From Listeria booriae (lineage in GTDB: Bacteria; Bacillota; Bacilli; Lactobacillales; Listeriaceae), in the NCBI RefSeq assembly GCF_000766865.1, contig NZ_JNFA01000001.1, positions 1 through 64,000 on the forward strand: DNA of 64,000 bases, given 5' to 3'. Shown in pieces: positions 43,580 through 52,629 of the stretch (position 1 is its first letter; each line of letters begins with the position of its first letter). The notes under the pieces are model-generated. The model did no database searches. It was given only the letters and a program-made list of their open reading frames with translations, and was not told the origin of the DNA. The position numbers and the translations under genes are program-made.

Positions 43580-44413
43580 TTATTTTGCGATAACGGTTAC
43601 CGTCGTGCCTGTATCTCCTGGAATTTGCGCGCCAAGATCGACAGTAATTTTATCGCCAGCTTGCAATTTACGTGATACGCCTGTTTCGTCTTTAAAGAAG
43701 CGGCTATAAATTTTGAATCTACCATTAGAACCTATACCACCAGCTGTAACTGTCTCAATGTTTTCTTGTGGTGTTACGGTACGTTGTGGAATGCCATTGA
43801 TAGATAGTCGCAATACTTGTGTTCCGGTTGGTACTAAGCCAGTGATGTAGTCAGATTCTGCAATAACGGTATCAATAATTGGCTTAGCAGAAAGGCTAAC
43901 TCTCACAGAAGTAGCTAAATTCGCTGGTGTTTTACTCCCGTAATCTACTGTTACAATATCCCCCATTTTCAAGCGTAAGTTGGATACAGTGCCATCCGAA
44001 ACAAAACGGCTATAGAATGAGAAATTACCATTCGCATCTGGTTCCACTAAACGTTGGGGCACTCCGTTAACGACTAAGCGTACGGATACTGCACCAGCTG
44101 GTGCTTTCCCTGTAATCGCTTGTTGGAAAGGCCCAACCTCATCTACGATTGGTGCTGTTGCTGGGATGTAATTGCCAACTTTCACATTGACTGATGGACC
44201 CGTTTTCGTAGCGTTCTTTTGTGCAACCGTGATAATGGTATCTGCTTTTTGTACAGGAATAGTGACAGAGAATTTACCGTCTGTTCCAACGATACCTGTG
44301 TAAGTTGCTGTGCCAATTTTAACAACGGCTGTCAGACCTGGTGTTCCTTTACCTGTCACAACTTTGTCCTTATTCGTGACAGCATTTGCAGTAGGTGCAA
44401 CAACCGCTACATT
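43580..44413. repeat. 834-bp direct repeat, copy 1 (3' end of adhesin gene)
   Basis: Nearly identical to 46834-47667. I noticed only about four differences, close to the stop codon and silent. It codes for a Big_6-like domain and two Ig-like terminal domains. The match ends abruptly at both edges, which suggests gene conversion or recent duplication. Confidence 0.9.
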
Positions 44414-46672
44414 CGCATCCAAAAGATTTTGAGCTTTGTCCAAATCTTTTTGTAGTTCTACTTTTTTCGTTGGATCTGTTACTTTGTTAATCAAAGCTTG
44501 TGCTGCATTGATTTTGGCTTGATCTGTTGTTGGTTTGATAACGTTGCTTGATGGTGTGTTGTTGATGAATAGCTCATCTACTGCTTTTTTGGCTGCGGCT
44601 GTAGTGGCTGCATTTCGTTCATCTAGTAGCTGCTGTGCGCGATTCAAGTTATTTTGTGCGTCTTTTTTTAGATTTGGGGCTTTGATTTTGTCGATTTCTT
44701 TTTGTGCGTTATCAATTGCATCTTGATTCGTAGTAGTTTTGATTGCATCTGTTTTTGGATCGTTATCCACAAATAATTGGTTCACTACGTATTCTGCTAT
44801 TGCTTTTTGAATTTGATCAGCTGAAGCTTGCTCTTTTTTAGCATCAAGTAAGAGTTGTGCTTTTTCTAAATCACTAGTAAGCCCGTCTTTCACAGCACCT
44901 GGTTCTAAAGCATCAACTGCTTTTTTTGCGTCCTTGATAGCTTGGTCATCTGTTGTGTCTTTAATCGCATTACTAGTTGGGTCATTATTTTTGAATAGTT
45001 CATCGACCGCTTTTTTAGCTAGTAATTCTTTAGCTTTGTCGATATCTTTTTGTAAAGTTTCTTTTACAGTTGGGTCTTGTACCTTATCCAATAAATCTTG
45101 TGCGTTTTTGATTGCTTCTGCGTCTGTTGTTGGTTTGATGTCAGTTTTTGTTCCATCTGTGAATAGGGCATCAATTGCTTTTTTAGCTGCATCTTGATCA
45201 GCAGTTCCTTTTTGTACTACTGTTGTTGCATCAGAAGTTTGAGAGTTCCATGTTGCTGTTGCTGTAACGGTTACTCCAGCTGCTTGTTTTGGAATAGTAA
45301 TGCTGTATTTGCCGTCGTCTCCAGCTTTTCCTTGACCAATGATAGTCGTTCCAACTTTGAGTACAATATCTGCCCCTGGCTCTGCTGTTCCTGTTACCGT
45401 AGTAGCATCTGAATCTACTGTATCAAGCTTTGTTTGACCGATTGCTTTTGAAGAAAAACTTCCGCCAGTAATTTTACCAATGTTGCTTGATTTGAATTGG
45501 CTAGCAAACAAAGCATTGTTTGATGTCATATTTGTTTGTGTCGGATTACTATAGCCTGATAATGTAAACTTAGCATTGAAAAGACCTGGATAAGATGCAT
45601 CTGGCATAGTTTTAGTAACATTTTTAACATTCCATGTACTAATACCTTGGCCTGACTCTATAATTACATCTGTCGCATTAGAATACGATCCAAGTGCTGC
45701 GCCTGTACCGAGGTTCGTTATGGAGAAATTAGACCCGTTAGCTAGCTTAAGCAAACTGCCTGTCTGCACAGCCGTTTCGACGTTACTACTTGTTACATCC
45801 AAAGTTGACCCTGATTCCGCAAAAAGACTACCATTCTGCACCAAAATCGATTCGTGGGTTTTTTCAGCTGTAAATGTTTTTAAAGAACTTCCATCTCTGA
45901 GGTATACATTACCAGCGTATATAGCAATGTTTTTACTGGTATCAGCTTGCATATCTATAGTACCGTAATTCATAATAGTAGTATTGTTCGCGCCATACAT
46001 TGAACCCACTTTTGAGCGAGTTGTTAAAGTAGCATTATTTCCAACAGTTAGTACTCCCGAGTCAGCCGATAGATAGATAGTTTCTCTATCAGTTCCAGTC
46101 CCAGTAAAATTGGCAATTGCATTATCCTTAATTGTTAATTGTTTGCCCCAAAAAGCTGAATAAACTGTTGCAGTACTAGTTACCTTCCCATCAACAATCA
46201 GGTGTCCAAGTGGTAAAAACATCATTTCTCTCCCACTGTGAGTTACATTCTTATACGTAACCTCTATACCATCTGGTCTACCCCAAAACACCCCATAATC
46301 ATCTGTGTTCGTAATAGTTAGATCTTCCACTAGAGCTACAGCATTTGCCGTTTTAAGTTCAATATTAAGATTATTAGCATTTAACGTATATTTGTTCCCA
46401 TGGATATTTTTTGTTGTACTGGTCACACTTGTTGTAGCTCCAACTGTAATATCGGCACTGAAATAAATATCTGTAACCGCTGTGCTTGCTAGAGCGGCCT
46501 TTAATTCCGCCCAATTATTAACTGTTACAGCATTATAAGGAACAGCTTGCGCGTTTACTGTATTTTCTGCTGCCAATACGTTAAATGGTATTGTAGTCAT
46601 TAATTGGCTTCCGATAAGTGTTGCTACTAGTGCGATACTGCTTCCTTTTTTCAATAAATCTTGCTTTTTCAT
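43580..46672 (-). CDS. Large secreted adhesin: pectate-lyase-like domain, Cry1Ac D-VI-type repeats, Ig-like end
   Basis: A 1,030-residue secreted protein. Signal peptide (about 1-34, cut near NVLA-AENT); N-terminal parallel-beta region of the pectate-lyase-like adhesive type (about 45-420, many short NN/T/G-containing strands); a Big_6-like domain (about 420-490); four helical repeats of about 65 residues with A(V/I)(D/N).LF....P......(T/D)..AI..A....D as core, as in toxin Cry1Ac domain D-VI-related proteins; a second Big_6-like domain; and two terminal Ig-like domains with NGVPQR/NGIPQR. There is no LPXTG, GW or LysM motif, so wall attachment is unclear. The start follows AGGAGTG. Confidence 0.82.
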   Translation of the reverse strand: MKKQDLLKKGSSIALVATLIGSQLMTTIPFNVLAAENTVNAQAVPYNAVTVNNWAELKAALASTAVTDIYFSADITVGATTSVTSTTKNIHGNKYTLNANNLNIELKTANAVALVEDLTITNTDDYGVFWGRPDGIEVTYKNVTHSGREMMFLPLGHLIVDGKVTSTATVYSAFWGKQLTIKDNAIANFTGTGTDRETIYLSADSGVLTVGNNATLTTRSKVGSMYGANNTTIMNYGTIDMQADTSKNIAIYAGNVYLRDGSSLKTFTAEKTHESILVQNGSLFAESGSTLDVTSSNVETAVQTGSLLKLANGSNFSITNLGTGAALGSYSNATDVIIESGQGISTWNVKNVTKTMPDASYPGLFNAKFTLSGYSNPTQTNMTSNNALFASQFKSSNIGKITGGSFSSKAIGQTKLDTVDSDATTVTGTAEPGADIVLKVGTTIIGQGKAGDDGKYSITIPKQAAGVTVTATATWNSQTSDATTVVQKGTADQDAAKKAIDALFTDGTKTDIKPTTDAEAIKNAQDLLDKVQDPTVKETLQKDIDKAKELLAKKAVDELFKNNDPTSNAIKDTTDDQAIKDAKKAVDALEPGAVKDGLTSDLEKAQLLLDAKKEQASADQIQKAIAEYVVNQLFVDNDPKTDAIKTTTNQDAIDNAQKEIDKIKAPNLKKDAQNNLNRAQQLLDERNAATTAAAKKAVDELFINNTPSSNVIKPTTDQAKINAAQALINKVTDPTKKVELQKDLDKAQNLLDANVAVVAPTANAVTNKDKVVTGKGTPGLTAVVKIGTATYTGIVGTDGKFSVTIPVQKADTIITVAQKNATKTGPSVNVKVGNYIPATAPIVDEVGPFQQAITGKAPAGAVSVRLVVNGVPQRLVEPDANGNFSFYSRFVSDGTVSNLRLKMGDIVTVDYGSKTPANLATSVRVSLSAKPIIDTVIAESDYITGLVPTGTQVLRLSINGIPQRTVTPQENIETVTAGGIGSNGRFKIYSRFFKDETGVSRKLQAGDKITVDLGAQIPGDTGTTVTVIAK

Positions 46673-46833
46673 ATTGTATAAAACACTCCTATAGCTTAGA
46701 TTTCATATCATTAAATAAAAATTCATTTCGCGAACGTTGCTTGTAAATCACTCGCTCTAGGTTGTCATCGTTTTTTTGCTTATACTAGACTTGTCTCACC
46801 TGATTCCACATGTTTTTTGGATGCTCTTCTCCT

Positions 46834-47667
46834 TTATTTTGCGATAACGGTTACCGTCGTACCTGTATCTCCTGGGATTTGTGCACCAAGATCGACAGTA
46901 ATTTTATCGCCAGCTTGCAATTTACGTGATACGCCTGTTTCGTCTTTAAAGAAGCGGCTATAAATTTTGAATCTACCATTAGAACCTATACCACCAGCTG
47001 TAACTGTCTCAATGTTTTCTTGTGGTGTTACGGTACGTTGTGGAATGCCATTGATAGATAGTCGCAATACTTGTGTTCCGGTTGGTACTAAGCCAGTGAT
47101 GTAGTCAGATTCTGCAATAACGGTATCAATAATTGGCTTAGCAGAAAGGCTAACTCTCACAGAAGTAGCTAAATTCGCTGGTGTTTTACTCCCGTAATCT
47201 ACTGTTACAATATCCCCCATTTTCAAGCGTAAGTTGGATACAGTGCCATCCGAAACAAAACGGCTATAGAATGAGAAATTACCATTCGCATCTGGTTCCA
47301 CTAAACGTTGGGGCACTCCGTTAACGACTAAGCGTACGGATACTGCACCAGCTGGTGCTTTCCCTGTAATCGCTTGTTGGAAAGGCCCAACCTCATCTAC
47401 GATTGGTGCTGTTGCTGGGATGTAATTGCCAACTTTCACATTGACTGATGGACCCGTTTTCGTAGCGTTCTTTTGTGCAACCGTGATAATGGTATCTGCT
47501 TTTTGTACAGGAATAGTGACAGAGAATTTACCGTCTGTTCCAACGATACCTGTGTAAGTTGCTGTGCCAATTTTAACAACGGCTGTCAGACCTGGTGTTC
47601 CTTTACCTGTCACAACTTTGTCCTTATTCGTGACAGCATTTGCAGTAGGTGCAACAACCGCTACATT
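46834..47667. repeat. 834-bp direct repeat, copy 2 (3' end of adhesin gene)
   Basis: Partner of 43580-44413 in the same orientation, 3,254 bp apart. The encoded C-terminal 277 residues of the two adhesins are identical by eye. Recombination between the copies would delete the gene in between and fuse the two adhesins in frame. Confidence 0.9.
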
Positions 47668-49362
47668 TGCATTCCATTGATTTTGAGCTTTGTCCAAATC
47701 TGCTTGTAACGCCGCTTTTTTTGTTGGATCTGTTACTTTATTGATCAAGACTTGGGCTGCATCGATTTCTGCTTGTGTCAATGGACTTTTGATACTACCA
47801 TTTGGATTTTTGTTTGTGAATAAGCTGTTGACTGCTTCACGTGCTTTGTCTTCTGCTTCTGCTTGTGATGTTCTATCATCTAGTTGTTTTTGTGCCTTAT
47901 CCAAATCTGCTTGTAACTCCGCTTTTTTCGTTGGATCATTCACTTTGTTGATTAATGCCTGTGCTGCATCAACATCTGCTTGTGTCATTGTGCTCGTGAT
48001 GTTTCCGTTTGGATCTTTACTAGTGAATAAATTATTTACTGCCTCACGCGCCTTGTTTTCTGCTTCTGCTTCTGATGTTTTATCATCTAGTTGTTTTTGT
48101 GCCTTATTCAAATTAGCTTGCAGTGTAGCCTTTTCCGTTGGGTCTACTACTTTGTTAACTAGCGCTTGTGCGGCATCGATATCTGCTTGTTTCAATATAT
48201 CCGTAATTTTACCGTTCGGGTCTTTGTTGATGAATAAATTATTCACGGCTTTGCTAGCTTCATCAAAAAGCGCTCCTTCGTTCGATGCCAACGCTTTCTC
48301 CTTAGATTCATACACATCTGTTACTTGAATGTCACTAAACGTCGATTGACTAGGCGTTGTCCACTTCAATGATGAGTAACCGGCACTCTGATTGTTAGCC
48401 ATTGTCTGCTCAATTTTGATAGTAGCCCCTTTTTCCAAATAAATATTTCCAGTTTGTGCAAAATTAGGGTAATTCAAATTTTTAATTATTTCTTTTCCAT
48501 CAATGGCAAGAGAATAAATATCATCTGCGCCACCTTCAAAACGATAATTTCCAGTTTCAGAAATATAAATGTAACCTGTTTTCTTTACAGTATAATAATC
48601 TGATCCCAAACCTGGGTATGGCTCAAATGTTCCGTAATGCTTTGTAAAACTTTCAGGCTCAATCGCTTGGCCTTTAAAAACAGTAGACGTAACACCATCA
48701 TAATATTCTGTCATCACACCATGCTTCTTCATCTCAGCTGCTGCCTGTTCTGCTTGTTCTCTGGTAGGATATGTGCTAGAAAGAGGGACATCTAACCTTC
48801 TACCATCTGGATTCGTCAATACCAAGTTAGGCATGTTCCATTGTAATGACATGGAAGCAACGCCTCCATCTTGATCCACCGTTTGTATGATTTCTACAAC
48901 ATCACCACCATGGAAATGTCCTATAGTCCTATCATCAACAGCATTATAAGCATCTGTTGCTAACTTTTTCACCCCATCGATCATGACAGAGGTTCTATCA
49001 TCTCCCGCTGATCTAAAAATATATTGTCCAGATACTGGGATAACAACATAACCAGTTTTATACACAGAATAATCTGTGTTTCCTAATCCAGGAAATGGTA
49101 CACTCGTGCCAAAATTTTCGCTAAATGTTTTTTCAACATAAACGGACCCAAGTAAATCACCCTGCCACGGACTTTTGTTAATAATTTTCGTATAAGCTGC
49201 TTTCACACCATGTTGGATAGTAACTTTCTCATTTTCCTCTTGCGTCGCTGTTACACCAGTGGCCAATGTATTAAATGGGATTGTCCCTAAACTAGAAAAT
49301 ACAATAGTCCCTGCTGCCATCACTTTTAATGCTTTACTCATAACCCTTTTTTGCTTTTGCAT
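46834..49362 (-). CDS. Large secreted adhesin: two PA14-like domains, Cry1Ac D-VI-type repeats, Ig-like end
   Basis: An 842-residue secreted protein. Signal peptide (1-35); two PA14/GLEYA-like carbohydrate-binding modules (about 45-210 and 215-350), each with TGY..I...G.Y.F...(A/G)DD.....IDG and a following SLQW/SLKW strand; three helical repeats of about 65 residues (A..AVN.LF..K.PNG.I...(L/M)TQA.(I/V)DAAQ); a Big_6-like domain and two Ig-like domains identical to those of the adhesin at 43580. No sorting signal. The AGGAG ribosome site lies eight bases before ATG. It starts 89 nt downstream of the Crp-type regulator, on the same strand. PA14 modules suggest glycan binding. Confidence 0.82.
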   Translation of the reverse strand: MQKQKRVMSKALKVMAAGTIVFSSLGTIPFNTLATGVTATQEENEKVTIQHGVKAAYTKIINKSPWQGDLLGSVYVEKTFSENFGTSVPFPGLGNTDYSVYKTGYVVIPVSGQYIFRSAGDDRTSVMIDGVKKLATDAYNAVDDRTIGHFHGGDVVEIIQTVDQDGGVASMSLQWNMPNLVLTNPDGRRLDVPLSSTYPTREQAEQAAAEMKKHGVMTEYYDGVTSTVFKGQAIEPESFTKHYGTFEPYPGLGSDYYTVKKTGYIYISETGNYRFEGGADDIYSLAIDGKEIIKNLNYPNFAQTGNIYLEKGATIKIEQTMANNQSAGYSSLKWTTPSQSTFSDIQVTDVYESKEKALASNEGALFDEASKAVNNLFINKDPNGKITDILKQADIDAAQALVNKVVDPTEKATLQANLNKAQKQLDDKTSEAEAENKAREAVNNLFTSKDPNGNITSTMTQADVDAAQALINKVNDPTKKAELQADLDKAQKQLDDRTSQAEAEDKAREAVNSLFTNKNPNGSIKSPLTQAEIDAAQVLINKVTDPTKKAALQADLDKAQNQWNANVAVVAPTANAVTNKDKVVTGKGTPGLTAVVKIGTATYTGIVGTDGKFSVTIPVQKADTIITVAQKNATKTGPSVNVKVGNYIPATAPIVDEVGPFQQAITGKAPAGAVSVRLVVNGVPQRLVEPDANGNFSFYSRFVSDGTVSNLRLKMGDIVTVDYGSKTPANLATSVRVSLSAKPIIDTVIAESDYITGLVPTGTQVLRLSINGIPQRTVTPQENIETVTAGGIGSNGRFKIYSRFFKDETGVSRKLQAGDKITVDLGAQIPGDTGTTVTVIAK

Positions 49363-49450
49363 TGATCATTCTCCTTTTAATAAATATTTTCAGTAGTATT
49401 CCCATGTTGTTCTCCATATCAGATTTAAGTTTTTTGTGGGCGGGATGAAC

Positions 49451-50107
49451 TTATAAACCCAGGTCTTCGGGATCATAAATCAAGATAGGTTTGTCTTTCT
49501 TATATACAATTTTATTCGCTTGCTCTAATTCTTGTATCGCCTTTTTAGCAGTATGCGGCGATATTTGGCAACATTTAGAAAGGAGTAAATAATTCACCGT
49601 TTTGGGGATATGATAACCTGCCTCTTCCTTTTTAGAAAGTAGCTTAATAATATCCAACACACGTTCTTGCACATTTTTAGTTAGCATAAGCGAATAGCGA
49701 TAAAACTGAGATTCTTGGCGCTTTAAAGTGTCAATTAAAAGATCCGGGAAAAAAGGTTGCTCCGAAAGTTCTTGGAGTACTGCTTTGGCATCATAAATAG
49801 CTAGTTCTACACGCCCAAATGCAACATATTCATATGGGTCAGGCTGAAAAACATTATGAAAGATAAAATCATCCTCCATCCATATAGCGTTAACACTTTG
49901 TTTCGAGTGATTAATTTGTTGCAATAATTGTCCTTTTACGACATGAATCAATTTACCAGCATCCGTCAAAACAAGGTCTTGACGATTTTTTAATACTGTT
50001 ACTTGACAAACATCCGAATTATTTTTGTTTATATTCGACAAACCTAACAATGGTAACAATAAGTTAGGTTCCCTAAGTAATAAACTGTGAACCTCAAGAA
50101 AATCCAT
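49451..50107 (-). CDS. Crp/Fnr-family (PrfA-like) regulator upstream of the adhesins
   Basis: A 218-residue protein from ATG 50107, seven bases after GGGGAGG; a longer frame to 50146 lacks a ribosome site. It is a paralog of the regulator at 28236-28880, sharing MDFL.VH.LL, KLIHV..G.LLQQ, an AIWM.DD..FHNVFQ segment, QPFFPDLLI and LLLSKCCQ. The C-terminal winged helix carries QISPHTAKKAIQELEQANKIV. It is co-directional with the two adhesin genes and the polysaccharide operon downstream and may regulate them (inference). Confidence 0.87.
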   Translation of the reverse strand: MDFLEVHSLLLREPNLLLPLLGLSNINKNNSDVCQVTVLKNRQDLVLTDAGKLIHVVKGQLLQQINHSKQSVNAIWMEDDFIFHNVFQPDPYEYVAFGRVELAIYDAKAVLQELSEQPFFPDLLIDTLKRQESQFYRYSLMLTKNVQERVLDIIKLLSKKEEAGYHIPKTVNYLLLSKCCQISPHTAKKAIQELEQANKIVYKKDKPILIYDPEDLGL

Positions 50108-50129
50108 AGAACGCCTCCCCATAATGCAA

Positions 50130-50364
50130 ACTACATTACTTAGCATAAAGCATAATATTTTGACGTTATAGACTTAAAAAACACTAATTTGCATGTTAAT
50201 TTTTAAATTACAACGATTTAAACTTGTAATTTCGTATTCAGCCTCGCAAACGACTGCTATTACATCACTAATTATGTGTTTATTTTATGTCTAAAATGTC
50301 ATTTTCATAGAAAAATATATAAAAATCGAACTATATCTAGGAAAAACAGAGTAACAAAAGTTAC
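50130..50364. promoter_or_regulatory. Regulator/yihY divergent region with Crp-type palindrome
   Basis: The palindrome GTAACAAAAGTTAC (50351-50364) has the same core as that at 27954-27967. Neither strand shows a good -10 at 22 nt, so it may act as an upstream operator. The part at 50130-50205 resembles the orphan block near 29975-30060 and includes ATTTGCATGTTAAT. The rest of 50108-50467 is AT-rich without a gene. Confidence 0.45.
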
Positions 50365-50467
50365 TATCACGTTAAAAATAGACACTTCAACAAGATAACG
50401 TTTAAGACCAACAAACGAAGGGGAAACCTATATAAAGGAAGCCATTTCACGAAAGGATGTAACACAC

Positions 50468-51313
50468 ATGCCACTAAAAAACCAAACAAAAACCAAACTA
50501 AAACAAGTAGGAGAACTCGCCAAAACAAACTGGAAAAGCGCTCGAGTTACCTCCCACGCTGCCCAGCTCACCTTTTACATATTGCTATCCATTCTCCCAA
50601 TGATGCTCGTATTCGGCAATCTGATACCACTCCTGCCAATTCCAAAAGAGGAAGTCTACACCACGCTCCAAACATTCATGCCACCAGAAGTGTACGATAT
50701 CCTGCACCCCATCATCGAAAGCATGCTCACCAACGCAAGCGGCACCGCCATTTCACTCGGTCTAATCACCGCCATCTGGTCCGCTTCGAAATGTTTCAGC
50801 GCATTACAAGAAGTGCTAAACATCGTCTACCAAGCCCCTGACCGCAAAAATTTCATCGTGACCCGCATCATGTCTTTCCTGATGATGCTCGTTATCATCG
50901 TGGTTCTCGGTGCCGTCGTCTTTGTCTTCGCATTTGGCGAACAAATCGTGACTTTCTTGCAAGACCAATTCGACCTGAAGCTTGACGCTCTCGCTGATTT
51001 AGGCGCCACGAAATGGTTCATCACGCCAATTTTCTTATTTATCCTATTCCTCATCATCTACTGGCTCGTTCCAAACGTAAAATGGAAAATCAGAAAAAGC
51101 GTCATTGGTGCTCTATTCGCCACAATCGGCTGGCTCGCTGCAACCGAACTACTTTCCGCGTATGTTAGTTTTCAAGGTGATAAAATCCTAGGGTTCGGCA
51201 GCCTTAGTATCATGATCGTCATTATGCTATGGCTCTACTTCGTCTCGATTATCCTACTACTCGGCGCCTTCATAAACGTCATCATCGACTCCTATAAACA
51301 ACAACATTTGTAA
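50468..51313 (+). CDS. YihY/BrkB-family membrane protein
   Basis: A 281-residue integral membrane protein with about six helices; ARVTSHAAQLTFYILLSILPMMLVFGNLIPLLP and TAISLGLITAIWSASKCFSALQEVLN are typical family segments. The family was once called ribonuclease BN but is now regarded as membrane proteins of uncertain role. AAAGGATG precedes ATG. The coding strand is unusually rich in C for this window. Confidence 0.9.
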   Translation: MPLKNQTKTKLKQVGELAKTNWKSARVTSHAAQLTFYILLSILPMMLVFGNLIPLLPIPKEEVYTTLQTFMPPEVYDILHPIIESMLTNASGTAISLGLITAIWSASKCFSALQEVLNIVYQAPDRKNFIVTRIMSFLMMLVIIVVLGAVVFVFAFGEQIVTFLQDQFDLKLDALADLGATKWFITPIFLFILFLIIYWLVPNVKWKIRKSVIGALFATIGWLAATELLSAYVSFQGDKILGFGSLSIMIVIMLWLYFVSIILLLGAFINVIIDSYKQQHL

Positions 51314-51375
51314 TCAAAGCGCGGATATATTACAATGAAACCGAGACAAAATCTATATTTAGGAGGAATTTTACC

Positions 51376-51759
51376 ATGAGTATTAAAATGCTACATACAT
51401 GTATTCGCGTCAAAGACCTAGACAAATCGCTAGCCTTTTACACAGAAGCATTTGGTTTAAAAGAAACACGTCGCAAAGACTTTCCAGATCATAAATTCAC
51501 ACTTGTTTATTTGGCATTTGAAGAAGGTGGCTTTGAGTTAGAATTAACGTATAACTACGATCAAGCAGAACCTTATGACCTTGGTAACGGCTACGGGCAT
51601 TTAGCAGTTGGCGTTGACGATCTTTCCGCAACCCACGAACAATTCGAAAAAGCCGGCTACAGTGTAACCGACTTGAAAGGTCTGCCAGGAACGAAACCAA
51701 CGTACTTCTTCGTTATGGACCCCGACGGCTACAAAACCGAAGTTATCCAAAACCGCTAA
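51376..51759 (+). CDS. gloA: Lactoylglutathione lyase / glyoxalase I family protein
   Basis: A 127-residue VOC-fold metalloenzyme expected to convert hemithioacetals of methylglyoxal. Metal ligand candidates: His7 (KMLHTCIRV), Glu in GFELELTYN, His in GYGHLAVGV and Glu in YKTEVIQNR; length is normal. AGGAGG precedes ATG. It has its own terminator. Confidence 0.9.
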   Translation: MSIKMLHTCIRVKDLDKSLAFYTEAFGLKETRRKDFPDHKFTLVYLAFEEGGFELELTYNYDQAEPYDLGNGYGHLAVGVDDLSATHEQFEKAGYSVTDLKGLPGTKPTYFFVMDPDGYKTEVIQNR

Positions 51760-51770
51760 TTCACACGCAA

Positions 51771-51808
51771 AAAAGAGAGTAGTTTCGCTGACTGCTCTCT
51801 TGTTTTCT
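51771..51808 (+). terminator. Terminator after gloA
   Basis: Stem AAGAGAG (51773-51779) with CTCTCTT (51795-51801), plus an inner AGT/ACT pair, followed by GTTTTC. It lies 14 nt after the stop. Confidence 0.8.
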
Positions 51809-51825
51809 ATATAAGGAGGAAAAAC

Positions 51826-52125
51826 ATGCAACACGCTGCTTTTCAAAAAGAAGTTTACCAAATCGTGAAACAAATACCTGCTGGAAAAGTCACGACCTAT
51901 GGACAAATTGCATACATGCTTGGACGTCCGAAAAATTCGCGCCTCGTCGGTCAAGCGATGCGGTTAACACCAAGTGATGCCAAAATTCCAAGCCACCGTG
52001 TTGTCGGTGCAAATGGTCGCCTCGTTCCTGGCTGGCACGCCCAGTATGAACTACTTCGCGCAGAAGGCGTTCCATTCACACCAGGCGGTAACGTTCAACT
52101 AAAACGCTGCTTTTGGCAAGGCTGA
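51826..52125 (+). CDS. Alkyltransferase-like (ATL) DNA-binding protein
   Basis: A 99-residue protein made of the MGMT DNA-binding domain alone (FQKEVYQIVKQIPAGKVTTYGQIA...VGQAMR). The alkyl-acceptor motif PCHRV is replaced by PSHRV, so it cannot accept alkyl groups. ATL proteins bind O6-alkylguanine and direct it to nucleotide excision repair (family knowledge). AAGGAGG precedes ATG. Its 3' end overlaps the end of the convergent ogt by 27 nt. Confidence 0.85.
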   Translation: MQHAAFQKEVYQIVKQIPAGKVTTYGQIAYMLGRPKNSRLVGQAMRLTPSDAKIPSHRVVGANGRLVPGWHAQYELLRAEGVPFTPGGNVQLKRCFWQG

Positions 52126-52629
52126 GCCGGCTGATTCCAGACGCAACAACTGTTCCTTCATCGCGACACCGCCACGGTAGCCCGTTATTTTGCCATTTTT
52201 CCCAATGACGCGATGACACGGAATGACCATCAAAATTGGATTCGCACCAATCGCCGTCCCGACAGCACGCACCGCATCCGGTTTACCAATCTCAGCCGCA
52301 ATGTCCGAATACGTCCGCGTCTGACCATACGGAATCCTAAGCAACGCCTGCCATACCGCCTCCTGAAACGCCGTCCCCGCAAAATCAAGCGGCAAATCGA
52401 ACTCCCGTCGCGCCCCGCTCAAATACAACGCCAATTCCCGCGCAAAGGGAGCAATTTTATCCTGATTCTCCGTCAAATCAATCCCCTTTTTCCGCACTGT
52501 CCACCGTTCCAATTCCCCAATATCCGCACCATCCGAGCCTACAAACATCAATCCGCGCTCACTAACCCCGACATACAATCGCATCCCAGCCACTTCCATC
52601 AAACCATAATAAACCTTCCTATTCTCCAT
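52099..52629 (-). CDS. ogt: Methylated-DNA--protein-cysteine methyltransferase
   Basis: A 176-residue suicide enzyme that takes the methyl group from O6-methylguanine. The acceptor Cys lies in MVIPCHRVIGKNGKITGYRGG, with FQEAVWQALLRIPYGQTRTYSDIA as the DNA-binding helix region. ATG 52629 is preceded by GGTGGG and overlaps the adaA end by 11 nt, indicating an adaA-ogt operon like adaA-adaB of Bacillus. Confidence 0.92.
   Translation of the reverse strand: MENRKVYYGLMEVAGMRLYVGVSERGLMFVGSDGADIGELERWTVRKKGIDLTENQDKIAPFARELALYLSGARREFDLPLDFAGTAFQEAVWQALLRIPYGQTRTYSDIAAEIGKPDAVRAVGTAIGANPILMVIPCHRVIGKNGKITGYRGGVAMKEQLLRLESAGSALPKAAF

Noticed and set aside
46673-46833. Terminator or PrfA-like box between the two adhesin genes
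   Set aside because: No stem with T-run and no GTAAC/GTTAC palindrome was found; the genes may be cotranscribed or have an undetected promoter.
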